Under the pieces are notes generated by a model that worked only from the letters and a program-made list of their open reading frames with translations, ran no database searches and was not told the origin of the DNA. A stretch of DNA of 64,000 nucleotides from Synechococcus sp. C9 (GTDB lineage: Bacteria; Cyanobacteriota; Cyanobacteriia; Gloeomargaritales; Gloeomargaritaceae), in contig NZ_JALAAD010000001.1 of the NCBI RefSeq assembly GCF_022984075.1, forward strand, positions 186,001 to 250,000, written 5' to 3'. A program made the translations under genes and the position numbers. Below, one piece after another: positions 44,804-53,778 of the stretch (position 1 is the stretch's first letter; each line of letters opens with the position of its first letter).

Positions 44804-46297
44804 ATGAGAATCGGCGTGATTGGGGCGGGGATCGGGGGCTTGACGGCGGCGGCTTTGTTGGCTCGGCGGGGGTTTGAGGTGGTGGTGTGGGAGCAGGCGG
44901 CGCAGGTGGGGGGGTGTGCGTCCACGTTCCGGCGGGGTGGGTTTACGTTTGACGTGGGGGCGACCCAGGTGGCGGGTTTGGAACCGGGGGGGATTCATTA
45001 CAAAATCTTTACAGAATTGGGGATACCTGTCCCGCCGGGGGTATGGTGCGACCCGGCTTGTGCGGTGTATTTGCCGGGGGAATCCCAGCCGGTGCGGGTG
45101 TGGCGGGACCCGGAGGCTTGGCGGGCAGAGCGACAACGGCAATTCCCTGGAAGTGAACGGTTTTGGCAGTGGCTGGATTGGCTGTTTGCGGTGGGCTGGC
45201 AATTTCAACAACGGCAACCGGTGATTCCGCCTCGCTCCTGGGGAGATTGGGGGCAATTGTTGCGGGCGTTGGACGGGGATACCCTGCTCATCAGTCCCCT
45301 AGCCCTGCTCACGGTGGGGCAGGCATTACAACTTTTCGGTCTGGGGGGGGAGCGCCGCTTGCAAACTTTTTTGGATATGCAGTTAAAATTATATTCACAA
45401 TGTAATGCAAATGAAACGGCTTTGTTATACGGGGCAACGGCTTTGGGAGTGGCGCATAGTCCCCAGGGTTTACAGCATTTGCACGGCAGTATGCAGGTTT
45501 TGAGCCAGGGGTTGCTCCAGAGCTTGCAGAAGTGGGGGGGACGGGTGCGGCGGCGGCATCGGGTGACGGCAATTACTGTAGAGCGGGGGCAGGTGCGGGG
45601 GGTGTGGGTAGAAAATCAGCGGGGCAAGGGTTGGTACGAGCCGGTGGATCACCTGGTGGCGAATGTGACGGCGGTGGATTTGGTGCGGTTGCTGGGGGAT
45701 GCGGCGCCTGAGGGGTATCGCCAGCGGATTGCCGGGTTGCCCCCTGCGTCCGGGTGCTTTGTTCTGTATCTAGGGGTGAAACAGTCGGCGATTCCGGCGG
45801 GCTGTCCTCTGCATTTACAATTTATGTACGATGCCCAGGGGGAGATTGGGGAAAACAATTCCCTGTTTGTCTCGGTCAGCCAACCGGGGGATGGGCGGGC
45901 ACCGGCGGGCATGGCGACAATCATTGCCTCATCCTTTACGGCGATTCACCGTTGGCAACAGGGGGATTATGACGCATTAAAACAGCAGTACACGGCGCAA
46001 GCCCTGGCTCGGCTGGGGGAATTTTTTGATTTATCCCCAGGACAAGTGGTTCACTGTGAAGCGGCGACCCCCCGGACGTTTGCCCGCTATACGGCTCGCA
46101 CCCAGGGTATGGTGGGGGGCATTGGGCAACGGGTGCATACCTTTGGTCCGTGGGGATTGGCAACCCGCACGCCGATCCGGCACCTGTGGTTGGTGGGGGA
46201 TTCGGTGCATCCAGGGGAAGGTACTGCTGGGGTGAGTTATGCCGCTGTGCAGGCGGTGGGGCAAATTCTCGCCAGTGGGCAACGGCGCAAACATTAA
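44804..46297 (+). CDS. crtD: Carotenoid desaturase of the CrtD type
   Basis: This is a 497-residue FAD-dependent amine-oxidase-fold protein. The N-terminal dinucleotide site is IGVIGAGIGGLTAAALLA with the following acidic residue in VVWEQA, then GGCASTFRRGGFTFDVGATQ. The C-terminal FAD motif is LWLVGDSVHPGEGTAGVSYA. The pattern fits the cyanobacterial C-3',4' desaturases (CrtD) used for myxol-type carotenoids better than CrtISO or CrtQ, but this choice rests on remembered similarity. It acts at the membrane. The gene stands alone. Confidence 0.75.
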   Translation: MRIGVIGAGIGGLTAAALLARRGFEVVVWEQAAQVGGCASTFRRGGFTFDVGATQVAGLEPGGIHYKIFTELGIPVPPGVWCDPACAVYLPGESQPVRVWRDPEAWRAERQRQFPGSERFWQWLDWLFAVGWQFQQRQPVIPPRSWGDWGQLLRALDGDTLLISPLALLTVGQALQLFGLGGERRLQTFLDMQLKLYSQCNANETALLYGATALGVAHSPQGLQHLHGSMQVLSQGLLQSLQKWGGRVRRRHRVTAITVERGQVRGVWVENQRGKGWYEPVDHLVANVTAVDLVRLLGDAAPEGYRQRIAGLPPASGCFVLYLGVKQSAIPAGCPLHLQFMYDAQGEIGENNSLFVSVSQPGDGRAPAGMATIIASSFTAIHRWQQGDYDALKQQYTAQALARLGEFFDLSPGQVVHCEAATPRTFARYTARTQGMVGGIGQRVHTFGPWGLATRTPIRHLWLVGDSVHPGEGTAGVSYAAVQAVGQILASGQRRKH

Positions 46298-46318
46298 GTT
46301 TCCGTAGTCAAACCGGCA

Positions 46319-46828
46319 TCAATCAAACAAGCGCAGGTAGGGGTAACGCACGGGGGTTCCCGGCTCCTTATCCAAATAAAAATTAATCACTTCCCAGCAG
46401 GGTTCCGTTGCCGGGTCGGGGCTGAAAACCACCGGCAGTCCATAGAGCCGATAGCGACATCCCTCCTCGCCGGGGCGGTTGGCTTTTTCCAGGTATCCCG
46501 TCATCAATTCCTGATACCGCTGGGCAATTGTCACTTTGGTCGCCCGATAGCCCTGGCTATACAGTTGGTCCAACGCCTCATGGATTTCAAAGCGGATGCC
46601 GTCCGGGTGCGTATGTTGTCGGTACCAATGCTGTTGCCATTGCCGCCAGCGTCGCCCCGATTGCAGATGTACCAATTCCCCTGTCTCTGGGTTGGATTCA
46701 AACGCCCCATGCCGTGGACATAGGTAGGTATCCGTCAGGGTGAGGGCGGGAATCATTTGCCGACAGTGGGGGCAGGCAATCTCTGGTCCAAAAATCGGGT
46801 ACTGCCAACTCGGTGAAATCAAGGGCAC
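46319..46828 (-). CDS. Cyanobacterial conserved protein, TIGR02652 family
   Basis: This protein of about 169 residues has a zinc-ribbon-like start (CPHCRQMIPALTLTDTYLCPRHG: two CXXC/CXXH pairs, 17 residues apart), the block GELVHLQSGRRWRQWQQHWY, HTHPDGIRFEIHEALDQLY, and YRLYGLPVVFS. This is the pattern I associate with TIGR02652, a family found only in cyanobacteria with no known role. I start it at the GTG at 46828; a TTG four codons earlier is also possible. It converges with crtD after 21 bp. Confidence 0.8.
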   Translation of the reverse strand: MPLISPSWQYPIFGPEIACPHCRQMIPALTLTDTYLCPRHGAFESNPETGELVHLQSGRRWRQWQQHWYRQHTHPDGIRFEIHEALDQLYSQGYRATKVTIAQRYQELMTGYLEKANRPGEEGCRYRLYGLPVVFSPDPATEPCWEVINFYLDKEPGTPVRYPYLRLFD

Positions 46829-46860
46829 AACTCCCAACAACCTAATGCTATTGTAACGGT

Positions 46861-47238
46861 CTATTTCGCCGGGATGGTGATAAATTGTCGGGCGATGCCA
46901 ATGGTGCGATAGGTATTCCCAAAAAGCTCGGTGGTGTAGAGGCTAAAGAAAAAATAGTTTTGTACCCGGGTATTTCGGCGTAAAAAGTCCTCTGTGGTGC
47001 CCCGGATGGCGGTTAAAATATCCGCGCAGGATTGATTCAGATAGGTGGTTAAAAATTGGGGAATTTCTTGAGCCTCAGTAGCCTCTTTGAGGATGTCCGG
47101 CAAACGGGGGCAAAGTTCCTGGCGCAGGGTGACAAAGGCAAAGCCAATAAATTCCTGTTCCGAGGGATTGGTCAGCCCCAAACCCAAACCGACCGCCGCC
47201 ACCACCCCCAAGCTACCCAATAGAATATGCCGTTTCAC
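46861..47238 (-). CDS. Exported small protein, DUF4359-like
   Basis: This 125-residue protein begins at a GTG with an N-terminal hydrophobic segment (ILLGSLGVVAAVGLGLGLTNP), followed by a soluble part with two cysteines and the ending NYFFFSLYTTELFGNTYRTIG. The NPS motif right after the hydrophobic segment and the late F-S-x-Y-x-T block recall DUF4359 of cyanobacteria. An AGGAG box lies 9 bp before the GTG, which supports this start. Function is unknown. Confidence 0.65.
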   Translation of the reverse strand: MKRHILLGSLGVVAAVGLGLGLTNPSEQEFIGFAFVTLRQELCPRLPDILKEATEAQEIPQFLTTYLNQSCADILTAIRGTTEDFLRRNTRVQNYFFFSLYTTELFGNTYRTIGIARQFITIPAK

Positions 47239-47447
47239 TAATCCTGACTCCTAAATTTGAATTGGTTGATGGGCATCTTGAGCAATTGAGAAATCCTAGA
47301 AAGCAATTGAGAATCAGAATATGGATTCATGATCACGCAACCCCCGTCTTTGGCTCTCATTAACATAGGTATTTCATCGAGATCATTTTCGGCACCTGCC
47401 CCTAAATCTACTGGCATGGGTTTTATTCTACTGGAATCAGCATCCAC
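47238..47447 (-). CDS. Doubtful small open frame upstream of the DUF4359-like gene
   Basis: This is a 69-codon frame (start MDADSSRIKPMPVD) whose TAG stop shares one base with the GTG of the next gene, as in coupled genes. A shorter version could start at MPVDLGAG. It has plausible amino acid composition but no recognisable family, and the AT-rich context could produce it by chance. Confidence 0.25.
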   Translation of the reverse strand: MDADSSRIKPMPVDLGAGAENDLDEIPMLMRAKDGGCVIMNPYSDSQLLSRISQLLKMPINQFKFRSQD

Positions 47448-47617
47448 TCAGGCGACTTGTAACAATATCACCTGAATTGTGAGTAAATTTTACACTTAAA
47501 AGATTAAGGGTCGCAGGGCATTACTGCGTCTTTGATTCTCCATAATCTGATGATTTACATCAATCATCTAGGATTGCGTGAAATTACGATAGGATCAAAC
47601 AATGATTGGGGGATGGC

Positions 47618-48127
47618 ATGGCACTGGTGGGCATCATTATGGGAAGCGACTCGGATTTGCCGGTCATGTCCCAGGCGGCTCAGGTCTGTGAGGATTTTCA
47701 CCTCGCCTACGACTTGGCAATTGTTTCCGCCCATCGCACTCCCCACCGGATGGTCTCCTACGCCGAAACCGCCCACCAACGGGGCTTGCGGGTGATTATT
47801 GCCGGAGCCGGGGGAGCCGCCCATCTGCCGGGTATGGTCGCCGCTTTGACCCCCCTGCCGGTCATTGGGGTGCCTATTCCCACCGCCCAGATGCAGGGTT
47901 TAGATTCCCTGTACTCGATTGTACAAATGCCCAAGGGGATTCCCGTCGCCACCGTCGCCATCGGCAACGCCACGAATGCGGGGTTACTCGCCGTGCAGAT
48001 TCTCGCCTGTGGGAACGAGGAACTCTGGAGCCGCCTGCACGCCTATCGCCAACAGCTTACCGAGCAGGTTTTGGACAAGCAGGAACGATTGGCACAACAG
48101 GGTTGGCGCAGTTATCTCAACCCTTGA
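47618..48127 (+). CDS. purE: 5-(carboxyamino)imidazole ribonucleotide mutase
   Basis: PurE converts N5-CAIR to CAIR in purine biosynthesis. The 169 residues from [17 protein letters not shown] contain the substrate loop SAHRTPHRM, the catalytic region [14 protein letters not shown], and [13 protein letters not shown]. All are hallmarks of class I PurE. The ATG is four codons inside a longer frame. The 3' end overlaps the convergent ispH by 11 bp. Confidence 0.96.
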   Translation: MALVGIIMGSDSDLPVMSQAAQVCEDFHLAYDLAIVSAHRTPHRMVSYAETAHQRGLRVIIAGAGGAAHLPGMVAALTPLPVIGVPIPTAQMQGLDSLYSIVQMPKGIPVATVAIGNATNAGLLAVQILACGNEELWSRLHAYRQQLTEQVLDKQERLAQQGWRSYLNP

Positions 48128-49322
48128 TGGCAAAAATTTTCTCAATCACATCCGCCACCACCTTATCCGGGGTAGAAGCCCCCGAGGTTACCCCCACTGT
48201 AATCGGTCCCGCCGGGAGCCAGGGTTCCACCGTTTCCAGGTAATGCAAATCCGGGCTGAGGGGTTTGTGTTGCACCCGATTCCCCGGTCCAATCCGATCC
48301 GCACTGTCAATGTGGTAGGAAGGAATCCCATGCTCAATGGCAATTTCCTGCAAATGGGTCGTATTGGAAGAATTAAATCCACCAATCACCACCATCACAT
48401 CCAAGGGGTTTTTCACCAGGTCAAACATGGCATCCTGGCGTTCCTGCGTGGCATCGCAAATCGTATTAAAACTGAGAAAATGCTCATGCAAATTCACGGG
48501 TCCATATTTTTTCAGCATGGTATGTTCAAACAGTTTGCCAATTGCCTCCGTTTCCCCCTTGAGCATGGTGGTTTGATTGGCAATTCCCACCCGTTCCAAA
48601 TCCCGATCCGGATCAAATCCCTCCGAACAGGCATGGCGAAATTTGGCTAAAAATTCCTGCCGGTCGCCCCCCTGCAAAATGTAGTTGGCAACATAGCGAG
48701 CTTCCTCCAAATTCAACACCACCAAATACCGCTCCGCATGGGAACTGGTGGCAATCGTTTCCTCATGTTTGTATTTCCCATGAATAATGGAAGTGTAGCC
48801 CCCCTTGCGGTGCTTGCCGACCCGATTCCAGACTTTGGAAACCCAAGGACAAGTCGTATCTACGATCACGCATTCCCGTTCATGGAGCAATTCCATCTCC
48901 TGCACACTGGCACCAAAGGCGGGTAAAATCACCACCGACCCCCGGTCCACCCCGCTAAAATCCTTGCGTCCGTCCGCTGTCACCGGGATAAATTCGATCT
49001 GCATTTGCCGCAGATTTTCATTCACCGAGGGGTTGTGAATAATCTCATTGGTAATCCAAATCCGCCCATCGGGAAACTGCCTGCGGGTCTCATAAGCCAT
49101 AGCGATTGCCCGTTCCACCCCCCAACAAAACCCAAAGGCTGACGCCAGCCGAATCGTCACCTCTCCCTGGGTGAGGGTGTAATGTTCATTCCGCAGGCGT
49201 TGCACCAGGGAACTTTGGTACTCGCTTTGTAATACGGGTTCCACCTCCGCCTCCCGCCCAAAACTCTTGCGGAAGTAGCGGTCAGAGTCCCGGAGGTTTT
49301 GACGGAGGACACGGGGGTTCAT
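48117..49322 (-). CDS. ispH: 4-hydroxy-3-methylbut-2-enyl diphosphate reductase
   Basis: IspH is the last enzyme of the MEP isoprenoid pathway, making IPP and DMAPP with a [4Fe-4S] cluster. The 401-residue protein has the three cluster cysteines, in [20 protein letters not shown] and [12 protein letters not shown]. It also has the HNPSVNENL histidine, HGKYKHEET, and [11 protein letters not shown]. The extra N-terminal 50 residues or so are typical of the long cyanobacterial and plant form. Its start lies 88 bp from the divergent tRNA-Phe. Confidence 0.96.
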   Translation of the reverse strand: MNPRVLRQNLRDSDRYFRKSFGREAEVEPVLQSEYQSSLVQRLRNEHYTLTQGEVTIRLASAFGFCWGVERAIAMAYETRRQFPDGRIWITNEIIHNPSVNENLRQMQIEFIPVTADGRKDFSGVDRGSVVILPAFGASVQEMELLHERECVIVDTTCPWVSKVWNRVGKHRKGGYTSIIHGKYKHEETIATSSHAERYLVVLNLEEARYVANYILQGGDRQEFLAKFRHACSEGFDPDRDLERVGIANQTTMLKGETEAIGKLFEHTMLKKYGPVNLHEHFLSFNTICDATQERQDAMFDLVKNPLDVMVVIGGFNSSNTTHLQEIAIEHGIPSYHIDSADRIGPGNRVQHKPLSPDLHYLETVEPWLPAGPITVGVTSGASTPDKVVADVIEKIFAIKG

Positions 49323-49410
49323 GGGCAGGCACCATCACTACACTTCGCATGATAAAGGAGTTTTCCCTATTCTGGTACAAATTGTTTTGGGCTATAATGA
49401 TTAATCGCCC

Positions 49411-49483
<73 letters not shown>

Positions 49484-49544
49484 TAGCTCCACAACCGAAT
49501 ACCGAAGCCAATTCCAGAAAAATTTGTACTGATTAAGTATGGCG

Positions 49545-49633
49545 ATATGCCCCTGGCTGTTGCCAGGGTATTGGGTCTAAAAGCCCAGCGGGTCGGCAAT
49601 GGGGAACCGACAGCATAGCTCATGATCCCCATT
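49545..49633 (+). ncRNA. Candidate structured RNA with hairpins and a pseudoknot
   Basis: Downstream of tRNA-Phe are successive inverted repeats. They are CCCTGGC-TGTT-GCCAGGG (49551-49568, a perfect 7-bp stem), TTGGG / CCCAG (49571-49588), and GTCGG / CCGAC (49592-49611). The loop of the third contains AATGGGGA (49598-49605), perfectly complementary to TCCCCATT at 49626-49633, so an H-type pseudoknot can form. No open frame fits. I cannot match it to a named RNA; it could also be a fragment of a mobile element. Confidence 0.35.
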
Positions 49634-49642
49634 TCTTAAGCC

Positions 49643-49831
49643 ATAGTAATCCTAACTAAGTTTAGAGCAGGGGTCGCAGGGGCACTGCCCCCGTCTTGGC
49701 TTCTGGAGGATTTTGGTATGCCAATCAAATATAGCAATCCTAAATGAAAATAGAATAGGGGTCGCAGGGGCACCGCCCCCGTCCTTGGTTCTGGGAAATC
49801 TCTGTTCGCTAATTCAAGTAGGATTGCTATA
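49643..49831. repeat. Two dispersed repeats, TAGCAATCC-ended
   Basis: A decayed copy (ATAGTAATCCTAACTAAG at 49643, core GGGGCACTGCCCCCG) is followed by a complete copy at 49730-49831. The complete copy has ends TATAGCAATCCTAAATG and GTAGGATTGCTATA and a core GGGGCACCGCCCCCGTCC. The complete copy forms the 3' boundary of the broken HNH gene and supplies it with an artificial C-terminus. Confidence 0.8.
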
Positions 49832-50877
49832 TATTGTCTTCTGAGATTTTCTAAGGACAGCAACTCATCCTTACTTGAGAAACTTAAATCCAAAAGATAT
49901 GATTCTGCCCATTTATCCCCACTCATATATTCATTGGCAGTAACCAAACCAAGATGTTGTACTTGAATAAATTTATCAAAATAAATCTCACTTGGAACTT
50001 GATTTGACTTGGATGAATTGACTGATTTGGGAACAGGAATTAGATTCCATAATTGGTTGTGGGCTACAAATGTCCAAGGTAAGTAATGATCTAGAGAAAA
50101 ATTCTCTTGTACTATCTGATTTGAGTAGATGCAACGGAGATTTTCAGAATATTTGATAATAAGATTCTAAAAGTTAGTTTGTTGTGTTATTGGCTCCTAT
50201 GTGAGAGGAGGAAAAATTTTATTAGCAATGGCTGGCGTACTCGGATTTTTACCTTGCATATATTGTAAAAACTCCCATGCTGCCCATGCCCGAACAATTG
50301 AAAAATTCACTTTAAGATATTCAATCCACAGAGGGTGTAATATAATACTGTCTTTTGTAAGTTTATATAATGGTTTACGATTTTCAAATTCTTGCTCAGC
50401 AAGATCGCTAATCCTTTGATTAACCTGTTGGTCTTTAAGTCCTCTTAGCAGATCAGAAAAAAAGGGTCTGATCAATCTGTAAGGTACATATCTTAGTAGG
50501 TCTATAGTTGTCGAACTAAGACTACATTGAGAGATAATTTCTCTTATCTTTTCCTGTTCATTTTGCGAGACTCCTGACAAATATTTATCAATTTTTAACT
50601 CATTTCTAAGTGTATCAAGCTCCCTGGCAATCATATCTTGTGAACCGAAAGATAAATTAAAAACAGAATGAGGATACCAAGCGATTGCTAGCATTCCGAC
50701 CAAAATATCCTTAAACCTAAATAAATCTTGATCAAACTGACTTCTCTCTAATAACTGCATAATGCTCAATAAAAAGAGGAATTTATAGGAATTAGTCCTA
50801 TCACTAAATATACTAGAGAGTACAGAGATATTTAGATATTTTGAGTGTGGCAACTGGTATAAATTTTTATTTTCCAT
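49832..50877 (-). pseudogene. HNH endonuclease-domain protein broken by two in-frame amber stops
   Basis: The first 226 codons are open (start MENKNLYQLPHSKYLNI; AWYPHSVFNLSFGSQD). Then come two TAG codons in the same frame, at 50197-50199 and 50167-50169, and the frame runs on open to the repeat at 49831. The part after the stops is clearly meaningful: NLRCIYSNQIVQENFSLDHY, then LPWTFVAHNQLWNLIPVPKS and VNSSKSN, an HNH nuclease motif with its conserved D-H and N residues. The second TAG stands where NFWNL would be expected, that is a Trp codon changed to amber. The role may have been in DNA defence. AT-rich DNA suggests horizontal origin. Confidence 0.8.
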
Positions 50878-51009
50878 TAGAAAGAATCTCCTTACAGAGA
50901 TGATCCTAGTATATATCTAGCTTGCCCCATAAATTATGTTCTTAATAATTGCAAAGCTGAAAATGACCCGATTTTACCAATATTTACAGGTTTTGTCTAG
51001 GGCAACGAT

Positions 51010-51585
51010 CTAAAACTTAGATAACTGTTCGACTGTTAACGCTAAGTGGGTTAGTAAGCCAGACCTGATTAGAGCTTGACCCATGTACTCAGTGGATGTG
51101 TAAGAGCGGTCTTTCAATAAACAAACCGTAACTTTCTGTTCTTCTGCGTCAATAATCCAATACTCAGGAATGCCCATCTGTAGATATTCTTCCCGTTTTT
51201 TTTGATAATCCCGCTCCTGATTTTCACTCCTTGGACTGACCACTTCGATAACCAGTAACAGTGGACGTTCGACAATGGCTGACTTGGGATTTTGTTTACG
51301 CAATGCTTCCCACTCTTCCCGATGCAGAATACATAAATCTGGTTCTCTTGACGAACGGATACCAGTGCGTACACTGATACCGCCAGGAAAAATTTCTAGG
51401 GATAGATTATGATCGTTTATGTATTGTTGAATTAGGGAATATAAAAAGCGAATAATTGCAATATGTTGGGGACTGGCGGTGGACATGATAATTAATTTCC
51501 CATCTTCTAATTCCACACGATCATCCTCCGCATCATAGTCCAAGAACTCTGCAAAAGTATATTTTTTGATCTGTGTTTGAGCCAT
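51010..51585 (-). CDS. Uma2-family (DUF820) PD-(D/E)XK nuclease-like protein
   Basis: This 191-residue protein belongs to the Uma2 family, which is expanded in cyanobacteria. The restriction-like catalytic pattern is visible: Glu in the N-terminal helix region (DRVELEDGKLIIM), Asp in REPDLCIL, E-X-V-S in VIEVVSPRS, and a Lys before EEYLQMGIPEYWIID. The cellular role of the family is not known; many copies sit in mobile or variable regions, as here between an HNH pseudogene and a transposon-like end. Confidence 0.88.
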   Translation of the reverse strand: MAQTQIKKYTFAEFLDYDAEDDRVELEDGKLIIMSTASPQHIAIIRFLYSLIQQYINDHNLSLEIFPGGISVRTGIRSSREPDLCILHREEWEALRKQNPKSAIVERPLLLVIEVVSPRSENQERDYQKKREEYLQMGIPEYWIIDAEEQKVTVCLLKDRSYTSTEYMGQALIRSGLLTHLALTVEQLSKF

Positions 51586-51723
51586 GATCCTACTCCTTAT
51601 TTCAGATATGATTGCCTAATTTTCTGTGTGCCAGTCAAGCAACAACGCTTAGCCATCTAGTTACCCTTGAAGATATGGGAACAAGGAATTGCTCAGGGCG
51701 AACCCTGTGGACTAACTGGCTTT

Positions 51724-51799
51724 AGTATACAACTTTATTGTCGAGTTTACAACTTTATTGTCCAGTATACAAGTTTATTTTCTGCGAACAACACGTACA
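51724..51799 (-). mobile_element. Probable terminal end of a Tn7/TnsB-type transposon
   Basis: Three 20-bp units stand in tandem on the plus strand: AGTATACAACTTTATTGTCG (51724-51743), AGTTTACAACTTTATTGTCC (51744-51763) and AGTATACAAGTTTATTTTCT (51764-51783). Sixteen more bases follow, ending ...CGTACA at 51799. Read on the minus strand the end starts TGTACGTGTTGTTCGCAGAA and continues with ACAATAAAGTTGT repeats. A 5'-TGT terminus followed by tandem 20-bp AT-rich sites is the design of TnsB/TniA-type ends. It lies 17 bp beyond the glmS stop codon, close to where Tn7 inserts. No tns genes are in the window and I found no matching other end. Confidence 0.55.
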
Positions 51800-51816
51800 A
51801 CAGCTAATTTTTTCGA

Positions 51817-53646
51817 CTATTCCACAGTGACAGACTTGGCGAGGTTGCGGGGTTGATCCACATCTAAACCCCGATGGGCGGCAATGTAATATGCTAGCAA
51901 TTGTAAAGGAATGACTGTAACTAGAGGAGAGAGTAATTCGGGTACTTCTGGTATGGTTAAATTCACCTGAAATAGATCGGGAATTTCCATATTGGCGGCT
52001 GAACCCACCCCAATAATATGGGCTTCCCGCGCTCGGGCTTCTTGTACGTTACTCAAAACTTTGTCGTACACGGTTCCTGGGGTGGCAATGGCAATGACCG
52101 GCACACCCTTATCCAATAGGGCAATGGGACCATGTTTCATCTCTCCGGCAGGATAACCCTCGGCGTGAATGTAGCTAATTTCTTTCAGTTTCAATGCCCC
52201 TTCTAAAGCAATTGGAAAATTGATGCCCCGCCCTAAATAAATGACGTGTTGCACTTCTTGAAATTCATAGGCAAGTTGTTCAATGGCTGGTGCTTGAGTT
52301 TCTAAAATCCACTCCAATTGGTTGGGAATTTTTTGCAAATTGGCTAAGTATAATTCCAATTTTTCTTGGCTGAGGATTTGCCGTTGGTAGGCTAGGTCAA
52401 AAGCTAATAAATAAAAGGCAACGACCTGAGCGATAAAGGTTTTGGTGGCGGCTACCCCAATTTCAATTCCCGCACGGGTGTCTATCACATAGGGCACCAG
52501 GCGACCCAAACTACTCTCCGGGCGGTTGGTAATCCCCAATAACCAGGGGGTACCCGTCAACTGGCGGCTGGATTCCAAACTCAAGGCGGCAAGGGTGTCG
52601 GCGGTTTCCCCGGACTGGGTGACCCCAATGGTGAGGGTGCGGGGACGGTAGGGGGGCGGAGCATAGCGAAATTCGGACGCATAATGTACGGTGGTGGGTA
52701 CCTGCGCCACTTGCTGTAAAATGTACTGCCCGACCAAACCGGCGTGCCAACTCGTACCACAGGCGACAATTTGAATTTGCTCCACCTGGGGATACAATTC
52801 CTGCACGGGTCCCAGGGCAATCTGCCCGTCCAAAAGATGGGACTCCAACCCCTGGCGCAACACCCCCGGCTGGTCGTGGATTTCCTTGAGCATATAATGC
52901 TTGAACCCACCTTTTTCCACCAGGACGGGACTCCAGGTGAGCCGCTCAGGATAACGCCGCACCCGCTCCCCGGCAAAGCTGTACAGTTCCACCCCCAGGG
53001 GCGTGAGCCGGGCGAGTTCCCCATTTTCCAAACTCAAAAACGCCTGGGTATGATTCACCAAAGCGGTGGTATCGGAGGCGCAAAACAATTCCCCCTGCCC
53101 CAACCCCACCACCAACGGTGCCTGCTGACGGGCAATGATAATCTCATCCGGCGCATCGGTGGCAATGGCGGCAATGGCAAAAGCCCCCTCCAATTGGGCA
53201 ACGGTGAGACGCATCGCCTCGAGGAATGGGTAATTATTTTGTAAATACTGGCTCAACAGGTGGGGAATGACTTCCGTGTCCGTGTCAGAGGTAAACACAC
53301 AGCCCTGGGCAGTGAGTTCTTCCCGCAGGGGGCGATAGTTTTCGATAATGCCGTTTTGCACGACGGCGACCCGGTGCTGATTGTCGCAATGGGGATGGGC
53401 GTTGCGCTCTTCCGGCTTGCCGTGGGTTGCCCAGCGGGTGTGACCAATCCCGATGTGGCTGTTCGTATTCGGCAGACGGGCTTGGAGATTGTGCAGTTTT
53501 CCCGGTGCCCGCAGGACGTGAATTTCCCCGTCACTTTGCCAGGCAATCCCGGCGGAATCGTAACCCCGGTATTCCAGACGGCGCAAGCCTTCCATCAAAA
53601 TCGGGGTGGCTGATTGTAACCCCACATAGCCCACGATACCGCACAT
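51817..53646 (-). CDS. glmS: Glutamine-fructose-6-phosphate aminotransferase (isomerizing)
   Basis: GlmS makes glucosamine 6-phosphate from fructose 6-phosphate and glutamine, the first step to UDP-GlcNAc for peptidoglycan and lipid A. The 609-residue protein starts with the N-terminal nucleophile cysteine, MCGIVGYVG, and has HTRWATHGKPEERNAHPH in the glutaminase domain. Two sugar isomerase domains follow (VACGTSWHAGLVGQY, VTQSGETADTLAAL, KEISYIHAEGYPAGEMKHGP), and the protein ends AKSVTVE. The last codons are the sequence that TnsD-type targeting proteins recognise in other bacteria; a transposon-like end lies just past the stop. Confidence 0.97.
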   Translation of the reverse strand: MCGIVGYVGLQSATPILMEGLRRLEYRGYDSAGIAWQSDGEIHVLRAPGKLHNLQARLPNTNSHIGIGHTRWATHGKPEERNAHPHCDNQHRVAVVQNGIIENYRPLREELTAQGCVFTSDTDTEVIPHLLSQYLQNNYPFLEAMRLTVAQLEGAFAIAAIATDAPDEIIIARQQAPLVVGLGQGELFCASDTTALVNHTQAFLSLENGELARLTPLGVELYSFAGERVRRYPERLTWSPVLVEKGGFKHYMLKEIHDQPGVLRQGLESHLLDGQIALGPVQELYPQVEQIQIVACGTSWHAGLVGQYILQQVAQVPTTVHYASEFRYAPPPYRPRTLTIGVTQSGETADTLAALSLESSRQLTGTPWLLGITNRPESSLGRLVPYVIDTRAGIEIGVAATKTFIAQVVAFYLLAFDLAYQRQILSQEKLELYLANLQKIPNQLEWILETQAPAIEQLAYEFQEVQHVIYLGRGINFPIALEGALKLKEISYIHAEGYPAGEMKHGPIALLDKGVPVIAIATPGTVYDKVLSNVQEARAREAHIIGVGSAANMEIPDLFQVNLTIPEVPELLSPLVTVIPLQLLAYYIAAHRGLDVDQPRNLAKSVTVE

Positions 53647-53778
53647 AACCCCTCACATCAGTTGGAACGAACCGGGCTGAGCATCCAACGAAAATGTAAA
53701 TGTATTTTAATTTTATTTAGATTAAAGCAACGCCGAATGAATTAGGCTGATTGTACTGGATAAGGCTGGTTTTTGTCA

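Noticed and set aside
50070-50100. A frameshift in the HNH pseudogene near the LDHYLPW motif
   Set aside because: On re-reading the complementary strand base by base, the codons for His-Tyr-Leu-Pro-Trp are continuous; only the two amber stops interrupt the frame.
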